A stretch of DNA of 64,000 nucleotides from Streptomyces sp. NRRL S-646 (GCF_000720765.1 NZ_JODC01000018.1:124001-188000), one strand, 5' to 3'; positions 8,039-16,706 are shown, counted from the first letter of the stretch. The notes: generated from the sequence alone by a model not told the origin. Made by a program: numbers and translations.

Positions 8039-9328
8039 TCAGGCAGCCTGCCCGGTGGGTGAGGCAGAGGAGGTCGGAGTCTCCTTGAGGAACGTCTTCC
8101 AGCCGCCCGCCGGCTGCTGACCGACGTCGAGGGTGCGCAGCTTGGCGAGCACCTCGGGCTTCTGTACGTCCATCCAGTCGACGAACTGCCGGAAGGAGAC
8201 GAGGCGTACGTCCGCGCCCTTCTCCTTCTCCTGCGCGATGTGCTTGAACGCCTCCTCGACGGCGTCCATGTAGATGCCGCCGTTCCAGTGCTCGAAGTGG
8301 TTGCCTATGAAGAAGGGTGCACGGTTTGTCTCGTATGCCCGCTGAAAGCCTGCTATGTAGGCCTTCGAGGCCTGGGTGCGCCAGCCCGGGTAGTTGTAGG
8401 CGGGCGCCTTGGTCGAGTTGACCGACTGGTTGGCGAGCATGTTGTAGTCCATCGACAGGACCTCGAAGCTGCGCCCCGGGAACGGGATCTGCTGCAGCGG
8501 CAGGTCCCAGATGCCCAGCTTCTTCTGCGGCCAGACCTGGCGGCCGCCGGGCGAGGAGGCGTCGTAGCGCCAGCCGAGCGACTTGGCGGTGGGCAGCAGG
8601 TTGTTCTGGCCGAGCAGACAGGGCGTACGGCCGCCGACGAGCTCCTTCTCGTAGTCGAAGGGCAGGGACGGCATGTCGGACCATCCCGTGTTCGTCCGCC
8701 ACTCCTTCACGAAGGCCTTGGCCTGCTGGATCTCGCTGCGCCACTGCGCGGCCGTCCAGTTGCCGACGGTGCCGTAGCCGGAGCAGAAGTGGCCGTTGAA
8801 GTGGGTGCCTATCTCGTGCCCTTCGAGCCAGGCACGGCGGACGTTGGTGAGCGTGGCCTTGACGTGCTCGTCGGTGAGGTAGCCGATGTCGGAGGCGCCG
8901 CGCGGGTTGTTCGGCGGGTTGTAGAGGCGCTTCTTCGACTCGGGGAGCAGGTAGAGCCCGGACAGGAAGAAGGTCATGGACGCGCCGTGCTGCTTCGCCA
9001 GGTCGAGGAAGCGCGGGAAGAGCCCGTTGCCGACCTCGCCGGCGCCGTCCCAGGAGAAGATCACGAACTGCGGCGGGGTCTGCCCCGGCTCCAGCGGCTC
9101 GGGCTTTGCGGGCTGGTGGGGCTGCTTGCCGGTGAAGGAGGTCGAGCCGTCACCGATGGGGCGGGCGGGGTGCGAGGGCTTGCCGGATCCGCCGCCCTTG
9201 GAACCCGAACCATGGGTCGACCCGTCTGACGGCGTGAGGGTGCCGCAGCCGGAGAGTCCGACGGCGGCCGCGGCGCCCGCTCCGAGACCGAGCATTCCCC
9301 TGCGAGTGAGAGCGCTGCGAGTGCGCAT
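8039..9328 (-). CDS. Exported polysaccharide deacetylase-like lipoprotein
   Basis: 429 residues. The N-terminus has twin arginines (TRRGMLGLGAG) and a lipobox (VGLSGCG), so export by Tat and lipid anchoring are likely; a Gly/Ser/Lys-rich linker follows. The catalytic-type domain has FVIFSWDGAGE (in place of the TFDDG motif), TFFLSGLYLL, and HEIGTHFNGH, which fits the metal-binding H-X3-H motif of carbohydrate esterase family 4. The middle Asp of TFDD appears as Trp-Asp-Gly, so the catalytic base may be shifted. Substrate unknown; a cell-wall or surface glycan is likely. A long inverted repeat lies just before the start codon. Confidence 0.8.
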   Translation of the reverse strand: MRTRSALTRRGMLGLGAGAAAAVGLSGCGTLTPSDGSTHGSGSKGGGSGKPSHPARPIGDGSTSFTGKQPHQPAKPEPLEPGQTPPQFVIFSWDGAGEVGNGLFPRFLDLAKQHGASMTFFLSGLYLLPESKKRLYNPPNNPRGASDIGYLTDEHVKATLTNVRRAWLEGHEIGTHFNGHFCSGYGTVGNWTAAQWRSEIQQAKAFVKEWRTNTGWSDMPSLPFDYEKELVGGRTPCLLGQNNLLPTAKSLGWRYDASSPGGRQVWPQKKLGIWDLPLQQIPFPGRSFEVLSMDYNMLANQSVNSTKAPAYNYPGWRTQASKAYIAGFQRAYETNRAPFFIGNHFEHWNGGIYMDAVEEAFKHIAQEKEKGADVRLVSFRQFVDWMDVQKPEVLAKLRTLDVGQQPAGGWKTFLKETPTSSASPTGQAA

Positions 9329-9339
9329 TCCAACCCCGA

Positions 9340-9384
9340 TTCGTCATGTCCTGTGGTGGTCACCCATTCAGAGGACATGACGAA
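9340..9384 (-). promoter_or_regulatory. 13-bp perfect inverted repeat in the leader of the deacetylase-like gene
   Basis: TTCGTCATGTCCT at 9340-9352 and AGGACATGACGAA at 9372-9384, 19-bp loop, starting 12 bp upstream of the ATG. It could be an operator for a dimeric regulator or an RNA hairpin next to the ribosome binding site. Confidence 0.55.
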
Positions 9385-9454
9385 GGGGGAGGTTCCTCAC
9401 GATCACGGCGATCTCGCAACAAATGTCACGAGAGCGTCATGGAACCCAAAAGGG

Positions 9455-9525
9455 GCTCTCTGCGCGCCCTATAGGGGCGCGAGGAACTGCGCGACAAGCC
9501 ACGACGGAGCCGCAGACGCTCGACG
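9455..9525. repeat. Dispersed Streptomyces-type intergenic repeat
   Basis: The stretch with GGGGCTCTCTGCGCGCCCTA, then TAGGGGCGCGAGGAACTGCG and CGACAAGCCACGACGG is, from memory, a copy of a short element found between many convergent genes in Streptomyces. A related GGGGCGCGGGGCTG element sits at about 47812. The 9329-9554 gap otherwise shows nothing coding. Confidence 0.55.
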
Positions 9526-9554
9526 GGCCAACTCGGCACTTCCCAGCGGAGCGC

Positions 9555-10253
9555 TCAGGCGCCGAAGGCCTTGGCCTTCCCCTTCACCGGCTTGGCGCCC
9601 GCGAGGAGATGGGCGGGGACGAGATCGCGGGCCGGTTCGCTGTAACCGACGGACACGAGCCTGTCGCCCTGGTAGGTGAAGGACGTCAGCGAGGCGAGGG
9701 TGCACTGCCGCTTGCGCGGGTCGTGCCACAGCCGCCGCTTCTCGACGTACGACCGCACGATCCAGATGGGCAGCTGGTGACTGACGAGGACGGCCTCGTG
9801 CCCCCGTGCCTGGTCCTTGGCGGAGTCCAGAGCCTGCATCATCCGTACGACGATGTCGACGTACGGCTCGCCCCAGGAGGGCTTGAAGGGGTTGACGAGG
9901 TACTTCCAGTTGCCCGGCTTCTTCAGCGCGCCGTCCCCGACCCCGAAGGTCTTGCCCTGGAAGACGTTGTCGGCCTCGATGAGCCGCTCGTCGGTGGCCA
10001 GGTCGAGCCCGTGCGCCTTGGCGATCGGGGTGGCCGTCTCCTGGGCCCGCTCCAGCGGGGAGGCACAGACGTAGGTGATGTCGCGGGGGGCGAGGTGTTC
10101 GGCGACCCGGTCGGCCATCTGCCGCCCCAGCTCGGACAGCCGGTAGCCGGGCAGCCGCCCGTACAGGACCCCGTCCGGGTTGGCGACCTCGCCGTGCCGC
10201 ATGACGTGGACGACGGTGATGTCGCTGCTCGCCGTGCTGTTGCTGTCGCTCAT
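9555..10253 (-). CDS. Histidine phosphatase family protein (phosphoglycerate mutase-like)
   Basis: 232 residues. The RHGE catalytic motif is in [20 protein letters not shown] near residue 16; the second His lies in [13 protein letters not shown] near residue 165, and the phosphate-binding Arg in [10 protein letters not shown]. This is a branch-1 histidine phosphatase. The ATG at 10253 is chosen because it overlaps the hemL stop by 4 bp; the frame stays open upstream but only as antisense-like sequence. Coupling to hemL is common in actinomycetes, but the substrate is not known. Confidence 0.9.
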   Translation of the reverse strand: MSDSNSTASSDITVVHVMRHGEVANPDGVLYGRLPGYRLSELGRQMADRVAEHLAPRDITYVCASPLERAQETATPIAKAHGLDLATDERLIEADNVFQGKTFGVGDGALKKPGNWKYLVNPFKPSWGEPYVDIVVRMMQALDSAKDQARGHEAVLVSHQLPIWIVRSYVEKRRLWHDPRKRQCTLASLTSFTYQGDRLVSVGYSEPARDLVPAHLLAGAKPVKGKAKAFGA

Positions 10254-11581
10254 GCTGCCGTGGCCTCCGCCGCCGCTCGGGCCGCCGCCGGAAGGGCGTC
10301 GGCGATGCGCTGTACGGCCTGTTCGTCGTGGGCCGTGGACACGAACCAGGACTCGAAGGACGAGGGCGGCAGATAGACGCCCTGCGCCAGCATCGAGTGG
10401 AAGAAGGCGGTGAAGCGGAAGGACTCCTGCTTCTTTGCGTCCTCGTAGTCGCGGACCTCCCGGTCCGTGAAGAAGACGGAGAACATGTTGGAGGCGTTCT
10501 GCAGCCGGTGCGCGACGCCCTCCTTGCCGAGCGCCTCGGTGACGAGCGCCTGGATGGTCCCCGACACCGCGTCGACCTTGTCGTACGCCGCCTCGTCGAG
10601 GAGGCGCAGCTGGGCGAGGCCGGCGGCGGTGGCGACCGGGTTCCCGGAGAGGGTGCCGGCCTGGTAGACGGGCCCGGCGGGCGCGAGATGCGCCATCACG
10701 TCGGCCCGGCCGCCGAAGGCGGCGGCAGGGAACCCGCCCCCCATCACCTTCCCGAACGTCATGAGATCGGGCTTGACCCCGTCGATCCCGAACCAGCCCG
10801 CCCGGCTGGTCCGGAAACCGGTCATGACCTCGTCGGAGATGAAGAGGGCGCCGTTCTTGGAGCAGGCGTCCTTCAGTCCCTGGTTGAACCCGGGCCGCGG
10901 CGGCACGACACCCATGTTCCCGGGCGAGGCCTCGGTGATCACGCATGCGATCTCACCGGGGTGCCGGTGGAAGGCCTCGTGCACGGCCTCGAGGTCGTTG
11001 TACGGCAGCACGATGGTGTCGCCCGCCTGGGCGCCGGTGACACCGGGAGTGTCGGGAAGGGCGAACGTGGCGACCCCCGACCCGGCGGCGGCCAGCAGCG
11101 AGTCGACGTGACCGTGGTAACACCCGGCGAACTTGATCACCTTGGTGCGCCGGGTGAACCCGCGGGCGAGCCGGATGGCGCTCATGGTGGCCTCGGTCCC
11201 GCTGGACACGAGCCGCACCTGGTCCACGGGCTCGACCCGCTCGACGATCTCCTCCGCCAGCGCGACCTCGCCCTCACCGGGCGTACCGAAGGAGGTACCG
11301 CGCGAGACGGCGTCCTGAACGGCGGCGATGACCTCCGGGTGGGAGTGCCCGAGGATCATGGGCCCCCAGGAACACACCAGATCGACGTACTCCCTCCCAT
11401 CCGCATCGGTCAGATACGGACCGGTACCGGACACCATGAACCGGGGCGTGCCGCCCACGGCGCGGAACGCTCGCACCGGGGAGTTCACACCACCGGGCGT
11501 GACGGCCGAGGCACGGTCGAACAGAGCCTGCGAGACAGGCGCTTCGTATGAATAAGGCAGTGAATTGGGCAGTTCGCTCAT
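10250..11581 (-). CDS. hemL: Glutamate-1-semialdehyde 2,1-aminomutase
   Basis: 443 residues, matching HemL. The PLP lysine is in [29 protein letters not shown] provides the Asp that binds the pyridine nitrogen, and [12 protein letters not shown] is the N-terminal signature. It converts glutamate-1-semialdehyde to 5-aminolevulinate, the precursor of haem. The start at 11581 (MSELPNSL) is preferred on family length; an AGGAGG about 50 bp upstream is too far to serve it. The other haem genes hemA, hemC, hemD and hemB are at the right end of the window. Confidence 0.97.
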   Translation of the reverse strand: MSELPNSLPYSYEAPVSQALFDRASAVTPGGVNSPVRAFRAVGGTPRFMVSGTGPYLTDADGREYVDLVCSWGPMILGHSHPEVIAAVQDAVSRGTSFGTPGEGEVALAEEIVERVEPVDQVRLVSSGTEATMSAIRLARGFTRRTKVIKFAGCYHGHVDSLLAAAGSGVATFALPDTPGVTGAQAGDTIVLPYNDLEAVHEAFHRHPGEIACVITEASPGNMGVVPPRPGFNQGLKDACSKNGALFISDEVMTGFRTSRAGWFGIDGVKPDLMTFGKVMGGGFPAAAFGGRADVMAHLAPAGPVYQAGTLSGNPVATAAGLAQLRLLDEAAYDKVDAVSGTIQALVTEALGKEGVAHRLQNASNMFSVFFTDREVRDYEDAKKQESFRFTAFFHSMLAQGVYLPPSSFESWFVSTAHDEQAVQRIADALPAAARAAAEATAA

Positions 11582-12173
11582 GACCTGCGACTTCTCCGAC
11601 CTTCTCCGACTTCTCGGGCTCCGGTTGCAAGGGACCTCCTCAGGGTAGGCCAGGGTGCACGGGCGGCAGCGGGCGCTGCTGCTGACCCGAGAGACGGCCG
11701 CCGCCCGGCGCGATCTGCGAAACTGGGACCTGATACACACAGCCCATACGGCCCTGGCGTACGTATAGGTGTACGGACGGATGTACGACCGGTGCGCGGC
11801 CAGGTGGACGACGAGGTGTACGGAGGCTTGTTCAGAGGCTGCGAAGATCCTGCGGACAGGTGTTTCAACGCACGTTTCGGCGGGCGGCCGTGGGGGAGGT
11901 CACTGACACGATGATCGGGTTGCGCGGCGGGGGCCACGCGTCCTAGAAAAGCAGTCGGGTGGAGATATGCATCGCGGTGGCGGACTGGGCGAGGGGACTG
12001 ATGACCTGGGTCCTCGACGTGCCCATCGAGGAAGGCACCGACGCGAGGCGGAGGAAGCTACCGAGGCACGTCAGGGACAGGGTGCACCGAGTGAGCCCGA
12101 GCAGCTCGACCGGCGGATCGACCGCCGGGGCGACGCGCTCAGGGCGGGGAGCAGGAATGGTGGTCGGGTGGGG
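11582..12173. other. Long intergenic region between hemL and the attB gene
   Basis: Promoters for the divergent hemL and hypothetical gene are expected here. GTACG-rich short repeats occur around 11757-11795 (GCGTACGTATAG, GTGTACGG, GATGTACG). An in-frame extension of the downstream gene reaches ATG 11967 but its residues are Arg/Gly-rich and look non-coding. I see no RNA gene. Confidence 0.4.
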
Positions 12174-12605
12174 GTGACGTACAAGTACTTCGGCGCGCCC
12201 GACGGCGCGACCGCGGCCCGTGTCCCGATCTCGATGCGCCCCGAGGAACTCGGCGGCGACGAGCTCGGCATGAACGGCATGTTCACCAAGATCAAGCCGG
12301 AGACGATGGCGGCGATGGTGCTGACGGGCATCGAAGGCGTCCCCCTCCACAAGGTCCCGCCCCTGGAACTGGTCGTCCTGCACCCCGACTACGCGGTGGT
12401 CAAGCTCCCGATGACGGTCGTCGACCCGCTGCGCGGCATAGGCGAGGAGGCGGTGGGCGCGGCAGCGTTCATCTGGTCGACAGTGCCGGACCGCGGGGGC
12501 CCGCGGGATGCGTTCAACGTGTACCAACTGCTGCACGAGTGGCAGGACTTCAGTCATCGGCTGCATGAGGCGGGGCATCAGCCTTATTGCCTGGTGTGGC
12601 CCTGA
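12174..12605 (+). CDS. Conserved hypothetical protein; insertion target of the integrative element
   Basis: 143 residues from GTG 12174 (VTYKYFGAPDGATAA), with an alternative ATG at 11967 giving 212 residues. No known domain recognised. The sequence is well-behaved coding DNA (MNGMFTKIKPETMAAMVLTG, then LHKVPPLELVVLHPDYAVVK) and ends HEWQDFSHRLHEAGHQPYC then LVWP. The last 23 codons are supplied by the integrated element: a second copy of the same protein end, with several synonymous changes, lies at 24330-24405. The gene therefore serves as a protein-coding attB that is restored on integration. Confidence 0.75.
   Translation: MTYKYFGAPDGATAARVPISMRPEELGGDELGMNGMFTKIKPETMAAMVLTGIEGVPLHKVPPLELVVLHPDYAVVKLPMTVVDPLRGIGEEAVGAAAFIWSTVPDRGGPRDAFNVYQLLHEWQDFSHRLHEAGHQPYCLVWP
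12530..12553 (+). repeat. attL core: left copy of 24-bp direct repeat
   Basis: Identical to 24330-24353 over 24 bp (begins GCTGCACGAG, ends GGACTTCAG). To its right the two copies differ only at synonymous positions up to the stop codon, so the crossover happened within or next to this segment. Confidence 0.8.
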
Positions 12606-12625
12606 CCTGGTGTTTCAGAGGTTTC

Positions 12626-12648
12626 GGGCGGGGTTTCTGACCCCGCCC
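12626..12648 (+). terminator. Terminator after the attB gene
   Basis: GGGCGGGG at 12626-12633 pairs with CCCCGCCC at 12641-12648 across a 7-base loop, 20 bp after the stop. A similar hairpin follows the displaced gene end at about 24426-24447. Confidence 0.7.
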
Positions 12649-12671
12649 TCGGCATGTGCGGAGAGAGGCCG

Positions 12672-14018
12672 TCAGGCGGCCAGGGCACATTGAGGGCACA
12701 TGGGTTTCGCCGGGGGCACTGATGTGCCCTGGGTGCCGGGCCGGTCGTCCTCGTCTTCTGCGTCGGCTTCTGCCTCGGCTTCTGTGAAGACGTCGTCGAT
12801 CGCCTTGCGGGTGCGGGTCTCGCTGGACGGCAGCAGGTGCGTGTACGTCCGCAGCGTGAAGCCCGGGTCCGAGTGCCCGAGATACTCGGATAGCGCCTTG
12901 ATGCTCTCCCCCGCGTCCAGGAGCACGGAGGCGTAGGCGTGCCGGAGGGCGTGCATGCCGTCTTCCGGAGCCGCCTGGAGGTAGCGCGCTCCGCGCTCGC
13001 GTGGAGGGATCACGCCGGCGGCGGCGAGAGCGCGTTTCCAGTCGCCCATGTTGAAGACGCTGCGGTTGTAGGCCCGCCCCTTCTTGTCGACGAAGAGGAG
13101 GCGGAAGGTTTTCGGCTCGCCGTCCGGCTTGCCCCACGGCAGGGTGACCTCGACCGGCGGGAACTCCTTCATGTGCGCCTTGAGGGCTGCGGCGAGCTGA
13201 GCCGAGAGAGGCACTGACCGGATCCTGTTGCCCTTGGGCAGGGCGAAGACGGGCTTCGTACCGACCAGCCGCACCTGGCGGTTGACGTGGATCCAGCCGC
13301 CCTTGAAGTCGATGTCCTCGATGGCGAAGCCGAACACCTCGCCCTGGCGTAGGCCGCAGCCGAAGGCGAGCTTGCCGCCGGCCTGGAAGCGCTTCGGGAG
13401 CCCGGCGATGACCACGCGGACCCGCTCCAGCGACCAGGGGATGATCTTCTTCTTGGTCGCGGTCGGGAGCTTGACCGACTTCGACTTGCAGGGGTTCCTC
13501 GGCAGCAGCCCGTCCTCCACGGCCGCGCCGAGGATGCTGGAGAGGATGTCGAAGATGCCCTCGATCGTCGACACCTCCAGGCCGCCGTCCTGGAGGGTGC
13601 GGATCCAACCCTGGATGACCGAGGGCTGGTTGAGGGACCGCAGCTCCCCGGCCTCGGTCAGCAGCTCGCGGGAGAAGGTGATGTTCTGGCCGGTGTTGGC
13701 GGCCTTCGGCTCGACCAGGATTGCCTCGTCCGGCACGCCAAGGCTCAGGGCGTGCTCGCGGTAGTGGACGGCCTCGCCGCGGGGAAAGCGGGCACGGGTG
13801 GTGGGGCTGTTTCCGCCACTGAAGACCACGACCGGAAAGAAACCGGTGCGGTAGAGGGCGACGGCAGTGGTGGCCACGCCCAGGTCGTGACTGCCCAGGC
13901 CGATCGCCGCGGAGCAAGGCCGCCGCTCATGGCCCATCCGGTGGTAGTCCCAGATCAGCACCGCGTCGTGGAACTGCTCCTCGGTGATCTGGCGCTGTTC
14001 GTTGTGTGGCACCGGCAC
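12672..14018 (-). CDS. int: Chimeric tyrosine recombinase: YdcF (DUF218) N-terminus fused to integrase core and catalytic domain
   Basis: 448 residues. From about residue 126 onward it is a phage-type integrase: LRSLNQPSVIQGWIRTLQ (end of core-binding domain), GCGLRQGEVFGF (catalytic Arg), HALRHAYAS (His-X-X-Arg), EYLGHSD (second His) and RTYTHLLP (Tyr nucleophile); the tail has CPQCALAA. Residues 1 to about 124 are not integrase: WDYHRMGHERRPCSAAIGLG, SHDLGVATTAVALYR, VVFSGGNSPTTRARFP and EPKAANTGQNITFSREL are the signature of YdcF/SanA-type DUF218 proteins. The fusion is in frame near 13645. The normal arm-binding and first core-binding helices are missing, so recombination activity is doubtful although all catalytic residues remain. 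The gene ends next to attL. Confidence 0.85.
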   Translation of the reverse strand: MPVPHNEQRQITEEQFHDAVLIWDYHRMGHERRPCSAAIGLGSHDLGVATTAVALYRTGFFPVVVFSGGNSPTTRARFPRGEAVHYREHALSLGVPDEAILVEPKAANTGQNITFSRELLTEAGELRSLNQPSVIQGWIRTLQDGGLEVSTIEGIFDILSSILGAAVEDGLLPRNPCKSKSVKLPTATKKKIIPWSLERVRVVIAGLPKRFQAGGKLAFGCGLRQGEVFGFAIEDIDFKGGWIHVNRQVRLVGTKPVFALPKGNRIRSVPLSAQLAAALKAHMKEFPPVEVTLPWGKPDGEPKTFRLLFVDKKGRAYNRSVFNMGDWKRALAAAGVIPPRERGARYLQAAPEDGMHALRHAYASVLLDAGESIKALSEYLGHSDPGFTLRTYTHLLPSSETRTRKAIDDVFTEAEAEADAEDEDDRPGTQGTSVPPAKPMCPQCALAA

Positions 14019-14148
14019 TCCCTCACTCCACGGCTCATACCTACTGGTCCTTCAGATGCCCTCGATGCTGTGCGGTTGAGGGTTCAGCACCTGCTGGAGG
14101 GCGACCCCGTTTCCTTCCCGCCATACCGCTGCGGCATCGGCCGGAGCC

Positions 14149-14898
14149 TCACCCCTGATAGCGAGCCACCGTGTAGGCGCCTGGACCCAGGACAGGCAGC
14201 GCGCCAGCTTCGTTGACAATCTCAAGGACCTCGAAACCGGCGAGGAGCGCGTGCAGCTCCAGTTCGCGAGGGCCGAGAACACGCCGCCGGATGGCATCGT
14301 GGCACGCCTCGCCCGAGTCGAACATCCAGTGCCGGCGCATGGTGTTGATCTGTGTTCGCAGATCCCACTCGTAGCTGATGGTCACCGTGGCGGCCCCGAG
14401 GCGGGTGTCGACGCGGGCCTGTTGAGAGCTGGAGGACACGATCGGGGCTACTGGGGAGCACAGGACGAGCAGGGTGTCCGGGTGCGCGTGTGCGCCGAAG
14501 GTCTGGAATGCTGCGCGAACGTCCTCGTTGTCGTGCACGTAGGCGAGCGAGTTGCCCAGGCACACCAGGACGTCGGCGGTGTGGCCGAGTCGGACGGTGC
14601 GCATGTCCCCGACCCGGACGTCGAGGTCGGGGCGCGTGCGGCGCGTGTAGTCGACCAGGCCGGGCTGGAGATCGACGCCGACGCAGTCGAAGCGCTGGGC
14701 CAGCAGCTCCAGGTCCCTGCCGGTGCCGCAGCCGAAGTCCAGCAGCGTGCGGGCTTGCGGGAAGTACCGGTCGACGAGTTCCCGGCAGATCCTCGCGCTG
14801 TCGCTGTCGGCCTGCACGTCGTCGTACAGAGCGGGGTCCCGATAGAAGAGGTTCGACGCTTCCAGGTGCCTCGGTTCCACGATGTCCAGGCTGCTCAT
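14149..14898 (-). CDS. Class I SAM-dependent methyltransferase of the RiPP-like cassette
   Basis: 249 residues. SAM-binding motif I is LLDFGCGTGRDLELLAQRF, with the acidic residue of motif II in CVGVDLQPG and a later DVLVCLGNSLAYV. The ATG at 14898 overlaps the stop of the asparagine-synthase-like gene by 4 bp (ATGA), so the two are coupled. It is the last gene of the minus-strand cassette. Its substrate is likely the modified precursor peptide (O- or N-methylation, possibly of a carboxylate), but small-molecule methylation cannot be excluded. Confidence 0.85.
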   Translation of the reverse strand: MSSLDIVEPRHLEASNLFYRDPALYDDVQADSDSARICRELVDRYFPQARTLLDFGCGTGRDLELLAQRFDCVGVDLQPGLVDYTRRTRPDLDVRVGDMRTVRLGHTADVLVCLGNSLAYVHDNEDVRAAFQTFGAHAHPDTLLVLCSPVAPIVSSSSQQARVDTRLGAATVTISYEWDLRTQINTMRRHWMFDSGEACHDAIRRRVLGPRELELHALLAGFEVLEIVNEAGALPVLGPGAYTVARYQG

Positions 14899-16367
14899 GC
14901 AAGGCTCCGGAGTCCCACTTCCAGGGCGAGTGTGTCGCACAGCAGGTCAGGCACCACGGGGGCTCGCTCGGCGTGCTCCCAGGCTCCGGCAAGGGCGACG
15001 GGATCAACGTAGCCGAGGTCGACCAGCAGCGACTCGCGGAGCATGTCGTCCAAGAGCGGAAGACCGTAGTTGCGCAAGCCGGACTCCATGACCGCGAGGA
15101 AGTTCTCCGGTTCGGTCGGGGCCGCGACGGACTCGGGCAGTCCCGCGCGCCGCAGGCGGTCGCGGAACATCGCCTTGCCCCGCTTGTGCTCGTGTGGCAG
15201 TTGCTCCATGAAGCGGACGACGCGGGGGTGGACGAGCGGGGCGACGGGCCAGATTCCGAGTCTTACGTAGGCCGGGTTGTGCAGGCCGAATGCCATGAGC
15301 GTGGGTACCGGGAGCACGGGGACAGGGGCGAGGTTCTCGTCCACCTGGGCCAGGGCTTCGGTTGCCGTATCCCCGAGCCACGGGACGGGCTCCGCTGCGG
15401 GGAGTTCGGCGCCTGTACGGGAGTGACAGGCATTGACTTCGTCTCCACCACCGCCTGTGAAGATCACCTCGCAACCATGGGCGGCCACGTGGCCGCGCAA
15501 GACGTCGAACGCTTCCTGGTAGAAGGCTCCTGCCGGGTCGTGCGGCGCTCCGCGCTCCCGTACTCCACCGGGCACGAACGGCGGGTATTGCATGGCTGGG
15601 ACGGCGGTGTCCCGCAGCCCCAAGTGATCCACGAACCTGCGGCGTCGGTCCTGCTGGAGCTGGCCTATCCGTCCGCCCATGAGCAGCCCGAACGTGTGGA
15701 CGGAGCCGAAGCCGGCCGCGGCGGTCGAGAGAGCCACGTTGCCCGAGTCGGCCCCGCCGGACACCTCCACGCCGACCCAGCTCACCGTAGAACGCCATCC
15801 GGCCACGGCCTCGGTCAGCAGCGCATCGAACGCCTCCACCGGGTCAACACCCGCGCGCAGCCTTCGGGGCTCCAGCACATGCTGGGCGGGCTCGGGGCAG
15901 AGGATCGTGAGTCCCGCGGTCGTGAAGACGGCCGTGGCGCGTTCCGTGAGCCGGTACACGCCGTCGAAGAGGGTGTCGGTGCTGTAGCGGTGCTGTCGGG
16001 TCAAGGTGCGCGCCATGGCCCGGGGATTGAGTCGGTCCGTTCGCAGGTGGGGCCGTAGGTCAGCTAAGTCCCAGGAGCCGTACAGGTCTTCTCCGGCCGC
16101 GACGAGATAGAGCGGTGCGGTGCCGAACACGCCCGCTGAAACCTGAACCTCGTCCGGGCGCAGGAACAGCGACGTGAAGTCCACCTCCCCGCCCTTGTCC
16201 TCCCTCACCAGCGCGTGGACGCCGGATCCATCGCCCGGCACAAGCTCGGCTTCCAGGGCAGCCGCGTGCGCGGGTCTGATCCAGCTCTGCCCGCTGACCC
16301 AGCGGTCTGTGTCCCAGCGCCAGGCTGTGCTCCGGGTATCGGCCAGCCGCACACGAAACGAAAGCAC
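14895..16367 (-). CDS. Asparagine synthase-like (ATP-pyrophosphatase) enzyme, candidate peptide amide/macrolactam synthetase
   Basis: 490 residues with a GTG start preceded by GGGGGAAG. The PP-loop nucleotide motif SGGADSGNVAL lies near residue 205, and IFTGGGGDEVNACHS near residue 310 matches the second conserved Asn_synthase motif. The N-terminal 190 residues have the shape of the glutamine amidotransferase half but lack the catalytic Cys2 (the protein starts VLSFRV), so glutamine hydrolysis is not expected. This is the arrangement seen in lasso-peptide cyclases and beta-lactam synthetases, which adenylate a carboxylate for attack by an internal amine. It follows a 38-residue precursor-like gene and is coupled to a methyltransferase. 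Confidence 0.85.
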   Translation of the reverse strand: MLSFRVRLADTRSTAWRWDTDRWVSGQSWIRPAHAAALEAELVPGDGSGVHALVREDKGGEVDFTSLFLRPDEVQVSAGVFGTAPLYLVAAGEDLYGSWDLADLRPHLRTDRLNPRAMARTLTRQHRYSTDTLFDGVYRLTERATAVFTTAGLTILCPEPAQHVLEPRRLRAGVDPVEAFDALLTEAVAGWRSTVSWVGVEVSGGADSGNVALSTAAAGFGSVHTFGLLMGGRIGQLQQDRRRRFVDHLGLRDTAVPAMQYPPFVPGGVRERGAPHDPAGAFYQEAFDVLRGHVAAHGCEVIFTGGGGDEVNACHSRTGAELPAAEPVPWLGDTATEALAQVDENLAPVPVLPVPTLMAFGLHNPAYVRLGIWPVAPLVHPRVVRFMEQLPHEHKRGKAMFRDRLRRAGLPESVAAPTEPENFLAVMESGLRNYGLPLLDDMLRESLLVDLGYVDPVALAGAWEHAERAPVVPDLLCDTLALEVGLRSLA

Positions 16368-16390
16368 CTGCTTCCCCCTCGGTTATGGGG

Positions 16391-16423
16391 CGGTGGAGCC
16401 GGGCGCTTGGCCCGGCTCCACCG
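16391..16423 (-). terminator. Hairpin between precursor gene and synthetase gene (partial terminator)
   Basis: CGGTGGAGCCGGG at 16391-16403 and CCCGGCTCCACCG at 16411-16423 form a perfect 13-bp stem with a 7-base loop, 15 bp after the precursor stop and before the synthetase start. Such hairpins in peptide operons let the precursor be made in excess over the enzymes. Confidence 0.7.
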
Positions 16424-16437
16424 CGTTCACGGGCTGG

Positions 16438-16554
16438 TCAGCTGCAGTGGTCACCGTTGTTGTCGCCACCGCCGGGCATCTTGTCGAGCAGCGCCGCGTC
16501 CATGCTGGGGACGCCGGTGATCAGGTCGCCGGTGAACAGGTCGTCGATGTTCAT
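16438..16554 (-). CDS. Candidate RiPP precursor peptide, 38 aa
   Basis: ATG at 16554 follows GGAGAGGAACAACC, an excellent ribosome binding site. The peptide begins MNIDDLFTGDLITG, has a short helical middle, and ends MPGGGDNNGDHCS. An acidic and hydrophobic leader-like half followed by a Gly/Asn/Asp-rich end with a single Cys is typical of ribosomal peptide precursors. The C-terminal part offers Gly amines and Asp side chains for an ATP-dependent macrolactam, and a carboxylate for methylation. It is the gene right before the asparagine-synthase-like enzyme, with a hairpin between them. No known RiPP family is recognised. Confidence 0.7.
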   Translation of the reverse strand: MNIDDLFTGDLITGVPSMDAALLDKMPGGGDNNGDHCS

Positions 16555-16706
16555 GGTTGTTCCTCTCCTACGGAGTGAGTGGATGAGCCCCGCGAAGTGC
16601 GGAGCCGTGTGCCCGTCCCGGCCGCGGGCAGACTCGGCGGCCAGGACGGGGGTTCATCGGGTGCTGCTGCCACGGCGGCAGGGCGCCGGTTGTGCCGTGG
16701 TGGGAT

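Noticed and set aside
10328-11551. 407-codon plus-strand frame over hemL
   Set aside because: Shadow of hemL, Gly/Arg/Val-rich with no recognisable domain.
11274-11630. 118-codon frame starting TTG 11630 behind a good AGGAGG
   Set aside because: Overlaps the hemL start out of frame and its translation shows no conserved pattern; the AGGAGG may be chance.
11967-12173. Longer start for the attB gene
   Set aside because: The extra 69 residues are Arg/Gly/Ala-rich with many HRRG-type runs typical of non-coding high-GC DNA; kept only as an alternative.
12500-12700. tRNA gene as the integration site
   Set aside because: No cloverleaf or CCA-end sequence; the repeat lies in a protein-coding 3' end.
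14149-16554. A standard lasso-peptide cluster
   Set aside because: The asparagine-synthase-like enzyme fits, but there is no transglutaminase-like leader peptidase, no RRE protein and no ABC transporter nearby, and the precursor tail after a possible ring is only three residues.
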